Shown in pieces: positions 38,011-46,691 of a stretch of 64,000 bases of DNA; positions within the stretch are counted from its first letter, which is position 1, and the number at the start of each line of letters is the position of its first letter. The notes under the pieces were generated by a model, which had not been told where the DNA came from, did not search any database, and was given only the letters and a program-made list of their open reading frames with translations. The position numbers were made by a program, and so were the translations under genes. Origin of the DNA: Oceanibacterium hippocampi (GTDB lineage: Bacteria > Pseudomonadota > Alphaproteobacteria > Sneathiellales > Sneathiellaceae); assembly GCF_900172325.1 (NCBI RefSeq), contig NZ_FWFR01000001.1, forward strand, positions 2,062,335 to 2,126,334, in the 5' to 3' direction.

Positions 38011-39324
38011 ATGATCCCCGCCGCGCGGCTGGCCGCGCTCATCGAGCTGCTGGACGGGGTGCAGGGCGCGGCCCTGCCCGCCGACCGCGTTGCCCAGCGC
38101 TATTTCCGCGAGCGCCGTTTCATCGGCTCCAAGGATCGCAACTGGATCGGCGATGCGCTGTTCGCGGTCGGCCGCGATCTCGGCCGCCTGCGCTGGCGTC
38201 TCGACCGTCTCGGCCGGGCGCCGGACGGCCGCGCGCTGGTGCTGGCCCAGCGCCATGCGGAAGGCGACGAGCGGTCGCTGCTGGAAAGCCAGTTCTCCGG
38301 CGAACGCTATACGCCGGCGGCCCTTGATGCCGACGACCGGGCGCTGCTCGACGGCCTCGACGGGCTGACCGGCCCGGCGGCGGAGGCGATGCCCGGCTGG
38401 GCGCGCGACAATTATCCGGACTGGATGGAGGCGCCGCTTCGCGCCCGCTTCGGCGCCGACCTCGGTCAGGCGATGGCGGCCTACGGCGAACGCGCGCCGC
38501 TCGGCCTGCGCGTCAATCTTCTGAAGGCGTCCCGCGAGAAGGCGGCCGCCGCGCTGGCGGAGGAGGGGATCGAGACCACGCCGATGGCACGCTCGCCCCT
38601 CGGCCTGGTTGCCGGCAGGGCCGCGCTTGGCGCCAGTCCCGCCTATCGGCGCGGGCTGGTCGAGGTCCAGGACGAGGCCTCCCAGCTCTGTGCGCTCGCC
38701 TGCGCCGCCCGGCCGGGCGAGCAGGTCGTCGATTTCTGCGCCGGGGCCGGCGGCAAAAGCCTGGCGCTTGCCGCGGCGATGGCCAACAAGGGGCAGATCC
38801 ACGCCTTCGACATCGATGCCCGCGCGCTCGGCGAACTGAAGAAGCGGGCCGACCGGGCCGGTATCCGCAACCTGCAGACCCGGCGGATCGCCGCCGAGGA
38901 CGACCGGTCGGGCGAACCGCTGCCGGCCGATCTCGCGGGCCGCGCCGACCTGGTGCTGGTCGACGCGCCCTGCTCGGGCAGCGGCACCTGGCGACGCAAC
39001 CCGTTCGCCCGCTGGCAGCTAGAGGCGGCCGACGTCGAGCGCCAGGCGACCCGCCAAGCGGCCCTGCTCGACCGCGCATCGGCCCTGGTTCGTCCGGGCG
39101 GGCGGCTGTTCTACGCGGTCTGCTCGGTGTTCCCGGTGGAAGGCGAGGCGGTCGTCGCCGCCTTTCTCGCTGCAAACCCGGACTTCCGGCCGCGGCCGCT
39201 CGACGGTGACTGGCTGGCGGAAACCGGGCTCAAAGGGTCCGGCGAGGATGGCGCGGCGCTGGTCCTGCTGCCCCATGTCCACGGCACCGACGGCTTCTTC
39301 GTCGCCGCCTTCGAGCGCGCCTGA
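38011..39324 (+). CDS. rsmB: 16S rRNA m5C967 methyltransferase-type protein (RsmB/NSUN family)
   Basis: The 437-residue SAM-dependent enzyme has an N-terminal NusB-like helical region and a C-terminal methyltransferase. The motifs are VDFCAGAGGKSLALA, FDIDARALGELKKRA, the catalytic DAPCSGSGTWRRNP and the second Cys in YAVCSVFPVEGE. It is 24 bp behind guaB, an order common in alphaproteobacteria. Confidence 0.9.
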   Translation: MIPAARLAALIELLDGVQGAALPADRVAQRYFRERRFIGSKDRNWIGDALFAVGRDLGRLRWRLDRLGRAPDGRALVLAQRHAEGDERSLLESQFSGERYTPAALDADDRALLDGLDGLTGPAAEAMPGWARDNYPDWMEAPLRARFGADLGQAMAAYGERAPLGLRVNLLKASREKAAAALAEEGIETTPMARSPLGLVAGRAALGASPAYRRGLVEVQDEASQLCALACAARPGEQVVDFCAGAGGKSLALAAAMANKGQIHAFDIDARALGELKKRADRAGIRNLQTRRIAAEDDRSGEPLPADLAGRADLVLVDAPCSGSGTWRRNPFARWQLEAADVERQATRQAALLDRASALVRPGGRLFYAVCSVFPVEGEAVVAAFLAANPDFRPRPLDGDWLAETGLKGSGEDGAALVLLPHVHGTDGFFVAAFERA

Positions 39325-39465
39325 GCAGCGACCGGGGGGACACGGGCGCCAATGCGGCGACGGTCACAGATTCGCGAGGAATTGCCGGGCGACGGTCATG
39401 CGCCCTTGCCATTCGGGGCGGGCGGGCGAATTCTATCGCAATCGACACCGACCGGAGAGAGAACG

Positions 39466-39930
39466 ATGCGCGTGACTGGTTTCCTGACCGCCGCCCTGGC
39501 CTCGGCCTGGATCGTGGCGGGCGCCGCCTCGGGCGCCGCCGCGATGGGCAGCGCCAAACCCGGCAACAACGATGCTGACTTCACCTCGGCGCAGGAGGCG
39601 GTCGATGCCGGCCGCTACGCGGACGCGATCGAGCATCTGAAGCAGGCCGTCGCCAAGCGTGACGACAATGCCGACTATTACAACCTGCTCGGCTTCGCGA
39701 GCCGAAAGATCGGCGATTTCGAGAATGCCTTCGCCTATTACGAGAAGGCGCTGAGCCTCGAGCCGGACCACAAGGCGGCCCACGAATATATCGGCGAGGC
39801 TTATCTGGAGACCGGCAAGCTGGCCGAGGCCGAGTCCCACCTGGCCCGGCTCGACAAGATCTGCACCTTCGGCTGCGCCGAGTATACCGAGCTCAAGGAA
39901 CGGATCGCCGCCTACAAGGCGACTCACTAG
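39466..39930 (+). CDS. Exported tetratricopeptide-repeat protein
   Basis: The 154-residue protein begins with a Sec signal peptide (cleavage likely near SGAAAMG, residues 1-26). Two to three TPR units follow (ADAIEHLKQAVAKRDDNADYYNLLG, FENAFAYYEKALSLEPDHKAAHEYIG, LAEAESHLARLDKIC). A Cys pair occurs near the C terminus (KICTFGCAEY). It is probably a periplasmic scaffold. CGGAGAGAGAACG precedes the ATG. It stands alone between rsmB and guaA. Confidence 0.85.
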   Translation: MRVTGFLTAALASAWIVAGAASGAAAMGSAKPGNNDADFTSAQEAVDAGRYADAIEHLKQAVAKRDDNADYYNLLGFASRKIGDFENAFAYYEKALSLEPDHKAAHEYIGEAYLETGKLAEAESHLARLDKICTFGCAEYTELKERIAAYKATH

Positions 39931-39964
39931 CGGCGGCCCCGGCCCCGCGGGGTGACCCGATAGC

Positions 39965-39979
39965 CGCCCCGCCGGGGCG
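39965..39979. terminator. Short G+C hairpin before guaA
   Basis: CGCCCC-GCC-GGGGCG forms a six-pair stem with a three-base loop, 35 bp after the TPR gene. It has no T tract. It could terminate the upstream transcript or lie in the guaA leader. Confidence 0.4.
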
Positions 39980-40039
39980 ACCTTCGGGGCGTGGCGGAAT
40001 TCGGCTGGACAGCCGGCGGGCAGCTTGCTAAATGCCCGC

Positions 40040-41587
40040 ATGAACGAACGCATCCTGATCGTCGATTTCGGCTCTCAAGTGACCCAACTCATCGCGCGGC
40101 GTGTGCGCGAATGCGGCGTCTACAGTGAAATCGTCCCATTCCAGAACGCCGAAGCGGCGCTCCGCGAAGCCCCGCCGGTGGCCGTCATCCTGTCCGGCGG
40201 CCCGGCCTCGGTCACCCTCGACACCACGCCCAGAGCGCCGGCCATGGCCTTCGAACTCGGCGTGCCCGTCCTTGCCATCTGCTACGGCGAGCAGGCGATG
40301 TGCGCCCAGCTCGGCGGCCGGGTCGAGGCCGCGGACCATCGCGAGTTCGGCCGGGCCTTCGTCGATATCCAACGCGACTGCGCGCTGTTCGACGGCGTCT
40401 GGCAGGCCGGCGAGCGTCACCAGGTCTGGATGAGCCACGGCGACCGGGTGATCGCGATCCCGGACGGTTTCGAGGTCGTCGCGACATCCGACAACGCGCC
40501 CTTCGCCGCGATCGCCGACGAGCGCCGCCGGCTCTACGGCGTGCAGTTCCACCCCGAGGTGATGCACACGCCCGACGGGGCCCGCCTGATCGGGAACTTC
40601 GCCCGCAGGATTGCCGGTTGCGAGGGCGAGTGGACGATGGCCGCCTTTCGCGACGAGGCGATTGCCCGGGTTCGTGAACAGGTCGGCAAGGAGCGGGTGA
40701 TCTGCGGCCTGTCGGGAGGCGTTGATTCCTCCGTCGTCGCGGTCCTGCTGCACGAGGCGATCGGCGACCAGCTTACCTGCGTGTTCGTCGATACCGGCGT
40801 GCTCAGGGCCGGCGAGCCGGAGCAGGTGGTGAGCCTTTTCCGCGATCATTACAACATCCCGCTCGTCCATCGCGATGCCGCCGACCTGTTCATCGACCGG
40901 CTCGAAGGGGTGGCCGACCCGGAGAAGAAACGGAAGATCATCGGCTCGACCTTCATCGACGTGTTCGAGGAAGAGGCGAAGAAGATCGGCGGCGCCCGCT
41001 TCCTCGCCCAGGGCACGCTCTACCCGGACGTCATCGAATCGGTTTCCTTCACCGGCGGCCCGAGCGTCACCATCAAGTCGCACCACAACGTCGGCGGTCT
41101 CCCGGAACGGATGAACATGGCGCTGGTCGAGCCGCTCCGCGAGCTGTTCAAGGACGAGGTGCGCGAGCTTGGCCGCGAGCTCGGGCTTGCCGCCGACTTC
41201 GTCGACCGCCATCCGTTCCCGGGCCCGGGGCTTGCCATCCGGCTGCCCGGCGCGATCGACCGGGAGCGGCTGGAGATCCTGCGCCGGGCGGACCTGATCT
41301 ATCTCGACGAGATCCGCAAGGCCGGCCTCTACGACGCCATCTGGCAGGCCTTCGCGGTGCTGCTGCCGGTGCGCACCGTGGGCGTGATGGGCGACGAACG
41401 CTCCTACGAATATGTCTGCGCGCTCCGCGCCGTGACCTCGACCGACGGCATGACGGCCGACTATTACCCCTTCGACCATGCCTTCCTCGGCCGCGTCTCC
41501 AGCCGCATCATCAATGAGGTGCGCGGCGTCAACCGGGTCGTCTACGACGTCACCTCGAAGCCGCCTGGAACGATCGAGTGGGAGTGA
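40040..41587 (+). CDS. guaA: GMP synthase (glutamine-hydrolysing)
   Basis: The enzyme converts XMP to GMP using ATP and glutamine. The 515-residue product has an N-terminal class I amidotransferase domain (nucleophile Cys in AICYGEQAM, then GVQFHPEV with the catalytic His/Glu), the ATP-pyrophosphatase loop [12 protein letters not shown] and the C-terminal dimer domain ending [11 protein letters not shown] 40040 ([13 protein letters not shown]) is the family start; a TTG fifteen bases upstream is in frame. Confidence 0.96.
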   Translation: MNERILIVDFGSQVTQLIARRVRECGVYSEIVPFQNAEAALREAPPVAVILSGGPASVTLDTTPRAPAMAFELGVPVLAICYGEQAMCAQLGGRVEAADHREFGRAFVDIQRDCALFDGVWQAGERHQVWMSHGDRVIAIPDGFEVVATSDNAPFAAIADERRRLYGVQFHPEVMHTPDGARLIGNFARRIAGCEGEWTMAAFRDEAIARVREQVGKERVICGLSGGVDSSVVAVLLHEAIGDQLTCVFVDTGVLRAGEPEQVVSLFRDHYNIPLVHRDAADLFIDRLEGVADPEKKRKIIGSTFIDVFEEEAKKIGGARFLAQGTLYPDVIESVSFTGGPSVTIKSHHNVGGLPERMNMALVEPLRELFKDEVRELGRELGLAADFVDRHPFPGPGLAIRLPGAIDRERLEILRRADLIYLDEIRKAGLYDAIWQAFAVLLPVRTVGVMGDERSYEYVCALRAVTSTDGMTADYYPFDHAFLGRVSSRIINEVRGVNRVVYDVTSKPPGTIEWE

Positions 41588-41654
41588 TCCGCACCGTTCC
41601 GATCGTTGGCTTCTGCTGCAGCCGTCCGCCAGGCCGCCATTGAATCGGCATCGC

Positions 41655-42221
41655 TCAGGCCGCTGATCTGTTCTGCGTTTTCGCCAGCGACTTCTGCATC
41701 CTGACGCACTTGAACCGGGACTGATCCGCGAACGTCAGCTCCATGGCCGCTTCGGTTCGATAGCCCAACGCCTCGTAAAGCGCGACGCCGGAGAGCGTGG
41801 CAGTCAGTTGGAGCGTATCGACACCATGTTCGAGGGCGTCCCGTTCGGTCCGCGACATGATCGCCGAAGCGATGCCGCAGCGCGTGGCGGCGGGATCGAC
41901 AAACACGCTGCGGACGATCGCCACGCCGGGAGCCGCATCGTCGGCGGCGGTCGCATCGGCATAGCCCGGCCGCGAACGAGACCAGCCGCCGCTTCCGAGG
42001 ATCGCGCCGTGACGGTCCTCGGCCACGAGATAATGTCCTTCTCCGACCACGGCATCGTCCATCGTTCCGCACAGAGCGAGGAGGTTGGCGATCTCGTTGG
42101 ATTTGTAGAACGCGCCGCCGATCTCCCAGATCGAGCGTTCCTGCATGGCCCGTATCGCCGGGATGTCGGCCGGGTGGGCGAGCCGGATGACGTGATGGAA
42201 TGCGGTTGTTTCAGTCGACAT
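41655..42221 (-). CDS. GNAT-family N-acetyltransferase
   Basis: The 188-residue protein opens IRLAHPADIPAIRAMQERS, typical of GNAT strand 1/helix 1, and has the acetyl-CoA loop region VDPAATRCGIASAIMSRTE followed by ALYEALGYRTEAAME. The pantetheine-binding loop is Q/R-x-x-G-like (RCGIAS). Acceptor unknown. It is convergent with guaA, and the hairpin at 42295 separates it from the AhpD-like gene upstream. Confidence 0.87.
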   Translation of the reverse strand: MSTETTAFHHVIRLAHPADIPAIRAMQERSIWEIGGAFYKSNEIANLLALCGTMDDAVVGEGHYLVAEDRHGAILGSGGWSRSRPGYADATAADDAAPGVAIVRSVFVDPAATRCGIASAIMSRTERDALEHGVDTLQLTATLSGVALYEALGYRTEAAMELTFADQSRFKCVRMQKSLAKTQNRSAA

Positions 42222-42294
42222 GGTCTTTCCTGCGCGAGACGGTTCGCGGTTTGCCCGAACGCTTCGTTCGATCCGCCGGGATCAGAAATTCGGT

Positions 42295-42317
42295 CCCGCC
42301 GGGCTGGTCCCGGCGGG
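42295..42317. terminator. Hairpin between the AhpD-like and GNAT genes
   Basis: CCCGCCGGG-CTGGT-CCCGGCGGG forms a perfect nine-pair stem with a five-base loop, 18 bp past the stop of the leftward AhpD-like gene. The leftward continuation is mildly T-rich (AATTTCTG). It is a likely terminator for that gene. Confidence 0.6.
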
Positions 42318-42335
42318 GTTGCCGAAGGCTTCGTG

Positions 42336-42779
42336 TCAGTCACCGCCGAACTCGGCCTTGAAGGTCTCGAAGTCGATCTGCATGCCGTTGAGGATTGCGC
42401 TCCAGTGCCGGGTCAGCCCGGCCTGGGCCACCGCTTCCGCGATCTCCTCGTCCGTCGCGCCGAGTTCGCGGGCGAACCTGGTGTCGAGCCAGATGCAGTA
42501 CCGGCACGGGATCTGCGCGGCGACGGCGATGTTGATCAGCGACTTGATTTTCGGATCGAGTGCGCCCTTCTCGACTTCCAGGGACTTCGTGAGTTCCCAG
42601 GCGGCCGCGATGCCCTGCTTGGGATAGACCTTCATGTATTCGGGGGTCACGCCGTAGACCGCCTCGATATCCTTGTAGGTTTCCTCGAGGGACGGCCTGT
42701 CCTGGGCCGCCGCAATCGAGGCTCCGAAGGCGACGATGGATGCTGCGGTGAGCACGGCGCGAGTCTGGAAGAGTTTCAT
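42336..42779 (-). CDS. Exported carboxymuconolactone-decarboxylase/AhpD-like protein
   Basis: The 147-residue protein has a clear signal peptide (MKLFQTRAVLTAASIVAFGA, cleavage near IAAAQD). The CMD/AhpD core follows, with the redox pair CRYC in IPCRYCIWLDTRFARELGA. AhpD-type proteins use this CxxC to reduce peroxiredoxin disulfides or act as thiol peroxidases. Most members are cytoplasmic, so a periplasmic one is notable. No peroxiredoxin or thioredoxin partner is adjacent. Confidence 0.85.
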   Translation of the reverse strand: MKLFQTRAVLTAASIVAFGASIAAAQDRPSLEETYKDIEAVYGVTPEYMKVYPKQGIAAAWELTKSLEVEKGALDPKIKSLINIAVAAQIPCRYCIWLDTRFARELGATDEEIAEAVAQAGLTRHWSAILNGMQIDFETFKAEFGGD

Positions 42780-42961
42780 TGTTCGCGACTTTCAGATTGC
42801 TGGTTTCATAGGTATGGGAATGGGGCCGGACAGCTTCGGTGTCTGCCCCGCAGACCCGACCCTCCGGCAGGAGAATCGGGCCGTGCCGGTCGACGGGCGA
42901 GCACCTGACGGCACCCGCCCGCCTTGTTCGGCCATGATCGGCCGAGGCGTTCGTCGATGCG

Positions 42962-43117
42962 CTAGAGCCGGCGCTCGACCTCCGGTCGCGTTCGTCGGAG
43001 CCCGATGTCCCTCAGGAGATAGTCGTCGAACTCGAAGAACCTCAGTTCGCGTTCGGCGCGATGCCGCCTGATCGCGGCCCGCCAGCGTCCGAACATCGAT
43101 AGCAGGATCGTCACCAT
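42962..43117 (-). CDS. DUF1127-type small Arg-rich protein
   Basis: A 51-codon gene. The ATG (43117) lies three bases after the TTC38-like stop, so translation is probably coupled. It begins MVTILLSMFGRWRAAIRRHR, continues AERELRFFEFDDYLLRDIGL and ends RRTRPEVERRL. The pairing of an Arg-rich helix with the L-x-x-L/F-D-D-x-x-L-x-D-I-G-L segment is the DUF1127 (YjiS-like) signature. In alphaproteobacteria such proteins are small RNA-binding or phosphate- and carbon-metabolism-linked regulators. The divergent LysR at 44681 may regulate the pair. Confidence 0.8.
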   Translation of the reverse strand: MVTILLSMFGRWRAAIRRHRAERELRFFEFDDYLLRDIGLRRTRPEVERRL

Positions 43118-43120
43118 CGT

Positions 43121-44458
43121 TCAGGCCGCCCTCTGTTCCGGTGCCGCGTTCGCGCGGGCACGGTTCAGGAAGGACCTGTTGACAGGGCTGTGAGGCTTCA
43201 GTGCCAGGCGCTCACTGGCGAGAGCTTCGGCCATGCCGGTCATGTTCCCTCGCAATGCCGCTTCCGTCAGCGTCCAGTCGATGATGTCGCGCTGGGCGTG
43301 GCTGCCGCCGAAGGAATTGGCGATGAAACGCGCACCGTGCAGCAGGTCTGCCGCCGTCCGGTAGTCGCCGCGCCAGAACGCCGCAAAGCCTTCGACCAGT
43401 GGCAGGGCGGTCCGTGTGCCCCACGTCGCCGCCTCGGATGTCGCCGCGCCAGCGCGGTACGCAGTGAGGATGCGATCGACATCCTTGTGGCGGTCGGCGC
43501 CCAGATAGGCCATCGCCGCATGCCAGTCGTTGAACGGATAGGTGCGGCCGTCCGCATGGCTGTCCCAGGCGGATGCCAGTTCCTGCCAACGGTCGCCGAC
43601 GTCGTGGCCTGACAGGTGCAGCCGCCAGAGCAGTGCCGAGGCATCGACCATGTCGAGTGCGACCTGGCTGCGATCCTGCCTGATCGGCCCGTCATAGAGC
43701 GCCAGGACCGCGTCGGCCTGGCCGAGTTCGAAATGGCAGAGCGAGCGGTGCCACCAGTTGTGCACCTGGAAGAAGTTGTCATCTCCCGACCAGTGCGGCT
43801 CACGCGCGATCATCCAGCCGAGGCCGTCTTCGGCGCGACCCTGCATCTCCATGACATGGGCGACCGCATGGTGGGCCCAGCAGTCGAGCGGCTGGAGGTG
43901 CAGTGCCTGGCGGCCGACGTCTTCAGCCCTCCGGTAGTCGCCGGTCTCCTCCAGGCCGAAAGCAAGCATCCCGAGCAGGATCGAGTAGCCGGGCGTATCC
44001 GCCGACCACTTCGGTAGCACGCGCCCGATCCGGTCACGCAGGCCGCGCGTTCCGGCGCGGTAGAAATCCATCAGGTGGCCCGACTGCAACGCCACGATGT
44101 CACGCGAATGGTCCGCGTTATGACGGTCGAGAGCGATTGCCGCCGCGGTCCATTCTCCAGCGAGCAGGAGGTCCAGAGCGACGACATGGGACGCTTCGCG
44201 ATCAGACAGGCGAAGCGCCTTCACCGTGCCCAGGGTGGCCTTTGCCATGGTCGTCGCCTCGGGCTCGGTCGCGAGACCGAACAGGTACGCCTTGAGGATG
44301 TACGCCATCGCGAACTCCGGGGCGGCGTCAATGGCGCGGTCCGCCAGGGCAACGGGATCGCCACGGTAGATGTTGAAGGCATTGACGGCCGCCTCGTAAA
44401 GGTCCGCGGCCTCGGCGGTGGCGCCGGTTAGTTCATTGCCTTGCGCATCGATCATCAT
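43121..44458 (-). CDS. Tetratricopeptide-repeat protein 38-like protein
   Basis: The 445-residue cytosolic alpha-solenoid matches the TTC38 family found in bacteria and animals. Family features include AVNAFNIYRGDPVALADRAI, PEFAMAYILKAYLFGLAT, TPGYSILLGMLAFGLEETGDY, AHHAVAHVMEMQGR and VHNWWHRSLCHFE. The His-rich motifs are conserved in the family, but no reaction is known. It starts at the second of two ATGs read leftward from 44458 and ends three bases before the DUF1127-type gene. It is divergent from the LysR gene. Confidence 0.9.
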   Translation of the reverse strand: MMIDAQGNELTGATAEAADLYEAAVNAFNIYRGDPVALADRAIDAAPEFAMAYILKAYLFGLATEPEATTMAKATLGTVKALRLSDREASHVVALDLLLAGEWTAAAIALDRHNADHSRDIVALQSGHLMDFYRAGTRGLRDRIGRVLPKWSADTPGYSILLGMLAFGLEETGDYRRAEDVGRQALHLQPLDCWAHHAVAHVMEMQGRAEDGLGWMIAREPHWSGDDNFFQVHNWWHRSLCHFELGQADAVLALYDGPIRQDRSQVALDMVDASALLWRLHLSGHDVGDRWQELASAWDSHADGRTYPFNDWHAAMAYLGADRHKDVDRILTAYRAGAATSEAATWGTRTALPLVEGFAAFWRGDYRTAADLLHGARFIANSFGGSHAQRDIIDWTLTEAALRGNMTGMAEALASERLALKPHSPVNRSFLNRARANAAPEQRAA

Positions 44459-44503
44459 GATCGCTGTTTCCTTCCATTGGATCTAAAGGTTCGCTGCCCG
44501 CAA

Positions 44504-44539
44504 ACAATCGGTGGACCGGCCATGGGTCCGGCGGATTGT
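44504..44539. promoter_or_regulatory. Nested inverted repeat in the TTC38-LysR control region
   Basis: Outer arms ACAATC/GATTGT enclose inner arms GGACC/GGTCC around a seven-base centre. The structure could be a LysR recognition region or a leader hairpin of the leftward transcript. It lies 46 bp from the TTC38-like start. Confidence 0.45.
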
Positions 44540-44559
44540 CTGACGGTTTCGAGGTCGAG

Positions 44560-44577
44560 ATTGACCGGTCCGTCAAT
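44560..44577. promoter_or_regulatory. Candidate LysR binding site
   Basis: ATTGAC-CGGTCC-GTCAAT is a perfect inverted repeat with six-base arms and a six-base centre, the dyad size typical of LysR-family recognition sites. It lies about 104 bp upstream of the LysR start and 102 bp upstream of the divergent TTC38-like gene, midway in the shared control region. Confidence 0.55.
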
Positions 44578-44680
44578 TCCCGTCGCCGAAGCTGCAGACG
44601 AGGCAGGCAATAAATCCTCGCAAGCGGCCAATCCAACGAGTAGTTTCAATCGCCGCTATTTGCGTTGCTCATGGACAGTC

Positions 44681-45553
44681 ATGGATCTGGACCTGCTCAG
44701 GACTTTTGTCGCCATCTGCGATACGAAGAGCTTCACGGCGGCCGCACGTCAGGTCGGCCGCACGCAATCCGCCGTCAGTCTGCAAATGAAGCGGCTGGAA
44801 GGATCGTTGGGCCGACCGCTGTTCCAGCGCGGGTCGCCCGGAGTGGTCCTGACCGAGCACGGCGTGATGCTTGGTCCGAATGCGCGCCGTATCCTGGCTG
44901 CTGTCAGCGAAACCCTGGCTTCCTTCGACAGGGCGACCGTCGAAGGCGTTTTCGTGATCGGCATGCCGGACGATTATGCACCGCGGGTTCTTGTGCCGAC
45001 TCTGCAGGCCTTTGGCGCGCTCTTTCCGCTGGCTTCGGTCGATATCGTGATCGATGAGTCGCGCGCGCTGGTCAAGCGGCTGGCCGAAGGCTCTGTGGAT
45101 CTGGCCTTCGTGACGGAGGACGAGGGGCCGATGTCGGGGGGACCGACAGCCTTTGTGGACGAGATGGTGTGGGTCACTTCACGCAGCGGGGATGTTCATC
45201 TTCGGGATCCGTTACCCATCGCAGTGTGGGACGACGACCAAGACAGCTACGCCAGCCATATGCGCACACGACTGGAGGAATTGGCGCGCCCTTACCGGAT
45301 TGTCGTCCTTGCGCGCAGCATGACCGGTTTGAGAGGCGCGGTTGGCTCCGGCCTTGCCGCCAGCGCCATGATGCGCAGCAGCGTGACCGGGGAGATGCGC
45401 GAACTGACCGAGCGCGACGGCTTCCCGCCACTTGCACGATTGTCCGTCCGGCTCGAGAAAGCCCATATGAAGAAGTCCGCAGCGGTGGATGCGTTGGAGC
45501 AGGCGCTGCTCGCCGCCGTGGCGGGCGATGCCGCCGAACGTGCGGAAGGCTAG
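44681..45553 (+). CDS. LysR-family transcriptional regulator
   Basis: The 290-residue regulator has the N-terminal winged helix-turn-helix (DLDLLRTFVAICDTKSFTAAARQVGRTQSAVSLQMKRLE) and a periplasmic-binding-like effector domain. ATG 44681 gives the standard LysR N terminus; upstream in-frame codons have no homologous counterpart. It is divergent from the TTC38-like/DUF1127-type pair with dyads in the gap, so it probably controls that pair and itself. Confidence 0.92.
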   Translation: MDLDLLRTFVAICDTKSFTAAARQVGRTQSAVSLQMKRLEGSLGRPLFQRGSPGVVLTEHGVMLGPNARRILAAVSETLASFDRATVEGVFVIGMPDDYAPRVLVPTLQAFGALFPLASVDIVIDESRALVKRLAEGSVDLAFVTEDEGPMSGGPTAFVDEMVWVTSRSGDVHLRDPLPIAVWDDDQDSYASHMRTRLEELARPYRIVVLARSMTGLRGAVGSGLAASAMMRSSVTGEMRELTERDGFPPLARLSVRLEKAHMKKSAAVDALEQALLAAVAGDAAERAEG

Positions 45554-45600
45554 TTTCCCGGGCGCGCGGCGTGCCGCTGTCTGCTGCGCACGGCTGGTTG

Positions 45601-46161
45601 ATGGCGATTCCGGACCGGGTCGAAGCTGACTTGCAGCGATACATTGTCATAACCGGCTGCTCGGGCGGCGGGAAGTCGACCCTGCTCGCCGAATTGTCCC
45701 GACGTGGCCATGCCGTTGTCGAGGAACCGGGCCGGCGGATTGTCGCGGAGGAGACCCGGGCAGGGGGTGTCGCGCTGCCGTGGCTCGACATGGCCGCCTT
45801 CGCGCGGCGTGCCGCCGAGGTCGCGCTCGCGGACCGCGCGACCGTGCCCGCCGGGCCGTCCCCGGTCTTCTTCGATCGCGGCCTGATCGACGCCGCCGCC
45901 GCCCTCGAACATGCGACCGGGGAGCCGGCCCCGGTCGCGCTGGGGGCGGCGCACCGCTATCACCGCCGCGTATTCTTCACCCCGCCCTGGCCGGAGATCT
46001 ACCGGAGAGACGGGGAACGGCGACACAACCTGGCGTCCGCCATCGCCGAGTATGACCGCCTGATCGACGCCTATGCGGCGCTCGGCTACGAGCCCGTGAT
46101 CTTGCCGAAGCTGCCGGTCGCGGATCGTGCCGATTTCCTTCTCGGCGCCCTTTGCCGATAG
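45601..46161 (+). CDS. P-loop ATPase/kinase-like protein (AAA_28 type)
   Basis: The 186-residue protein has Walker A ITGCSGGGKSTLL at residues about 17-29, a strand ending VFFDRGLIDAAA (Walker-B-like) and an Arg in YRRDGERRHN typical of small kinase-like P-loop proteins. There is no transmembrane segment. It may phosphorylate a small molecule. It follows LysR by 47 bp on the same strand and is convergent with the rhodanese gene. Confidence 0.8.
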   Translation: MAIPDRVEADLQRYIVITGCSGGGKSTLLAELSRRGHAVVEEPGRRIVAEETRAGGVALPWLDMAAFARRAAEVALADRATVPAGPSPVFFDRGLIDAAAALEHATGEPAPVALGAAHRYHRRVFFTPPWPEIYRRDGERRHNLASAIAEYDRLIDAYAALGYEPVILPKLPVADRADFLLGALCR

Positions 46162-46189
46162 CCTGCCGGTCAGACGCGGCGTGCGGGCA

Positions 46190-46627
46190 TCAGGGGCGGA
46201 TTGTCCGCTCAGACACTGCCGGCTCCGGCTCCGGCTCGGTGGCGAAGGTGAGGCCCTCGTCGGCCCAGCCGGTCAGGCCGCCGATCATGATCTTGACCGG
46301 CCGGCCCAGGCTCGCCAGCCTGTAGGCTGCGCGATCGGCGCCGTTGCAATGCGGCCCCGCGCAATAGACGACGAACAGCGTGTCCATCGGCCATGCCGCC
46401 ATGCGGGCCTCCGATATCTCGCGGTGCGGCAGGTGAAGGGCGCCGGGAACATGTCGGCGGCGGAAGGCCGTGGCCGAACCGACGACGTGGAGCAGGACGA
46501 AATCCGGCTCCCCGACGCGCAGCGCTTCGGCCACGTCGGCACAATCGGTCTCGAACGACAGGCGGCGCCCGAAATGCTCCCGCGCCAGCGCGGCCGGGGC
46601 AGGCGGGATTTGCGTCACGATGCTCAT
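46190..46627 (-). CDS. Rhodanese-like sulfurtransferase
   Basis: The 145-residue single-domain rhodanese has LLHVVGSATAFRRRHVPGALHLPH (the family's D-V-R...H-I-p-G-A segment, with a variant first half) and the active-site loop VVYCAGPHCNGAD, carrying the catalytic Cys and a second Cys five residues later. It ends IMIGGLTGWADEGL. It may carry sulfane sulfur or act in redox defence. It lies 64 bp behind the MBL-fold gene. Confidence 0.88.
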   Translation of the reverse strand: MSIVTQIPPAPAALAREHFGRRLSFETDCADVAEALRVGEPDFVLLHVVGSATAFRRRHVPGALHLPHREISEARMAAWPMDTLFVVYCAGPHCNGADRAAYRLASLGRPVKIMIGGLTGWADEGLTFATEPEPEPAVSERTIRP

Positions 46628-46691
46628 GCAGGTCTCCAGTGTTGGCGATAGCCGTTGCGGGTTGTCGCGTCGGAATTCGTTACGTGATGCG

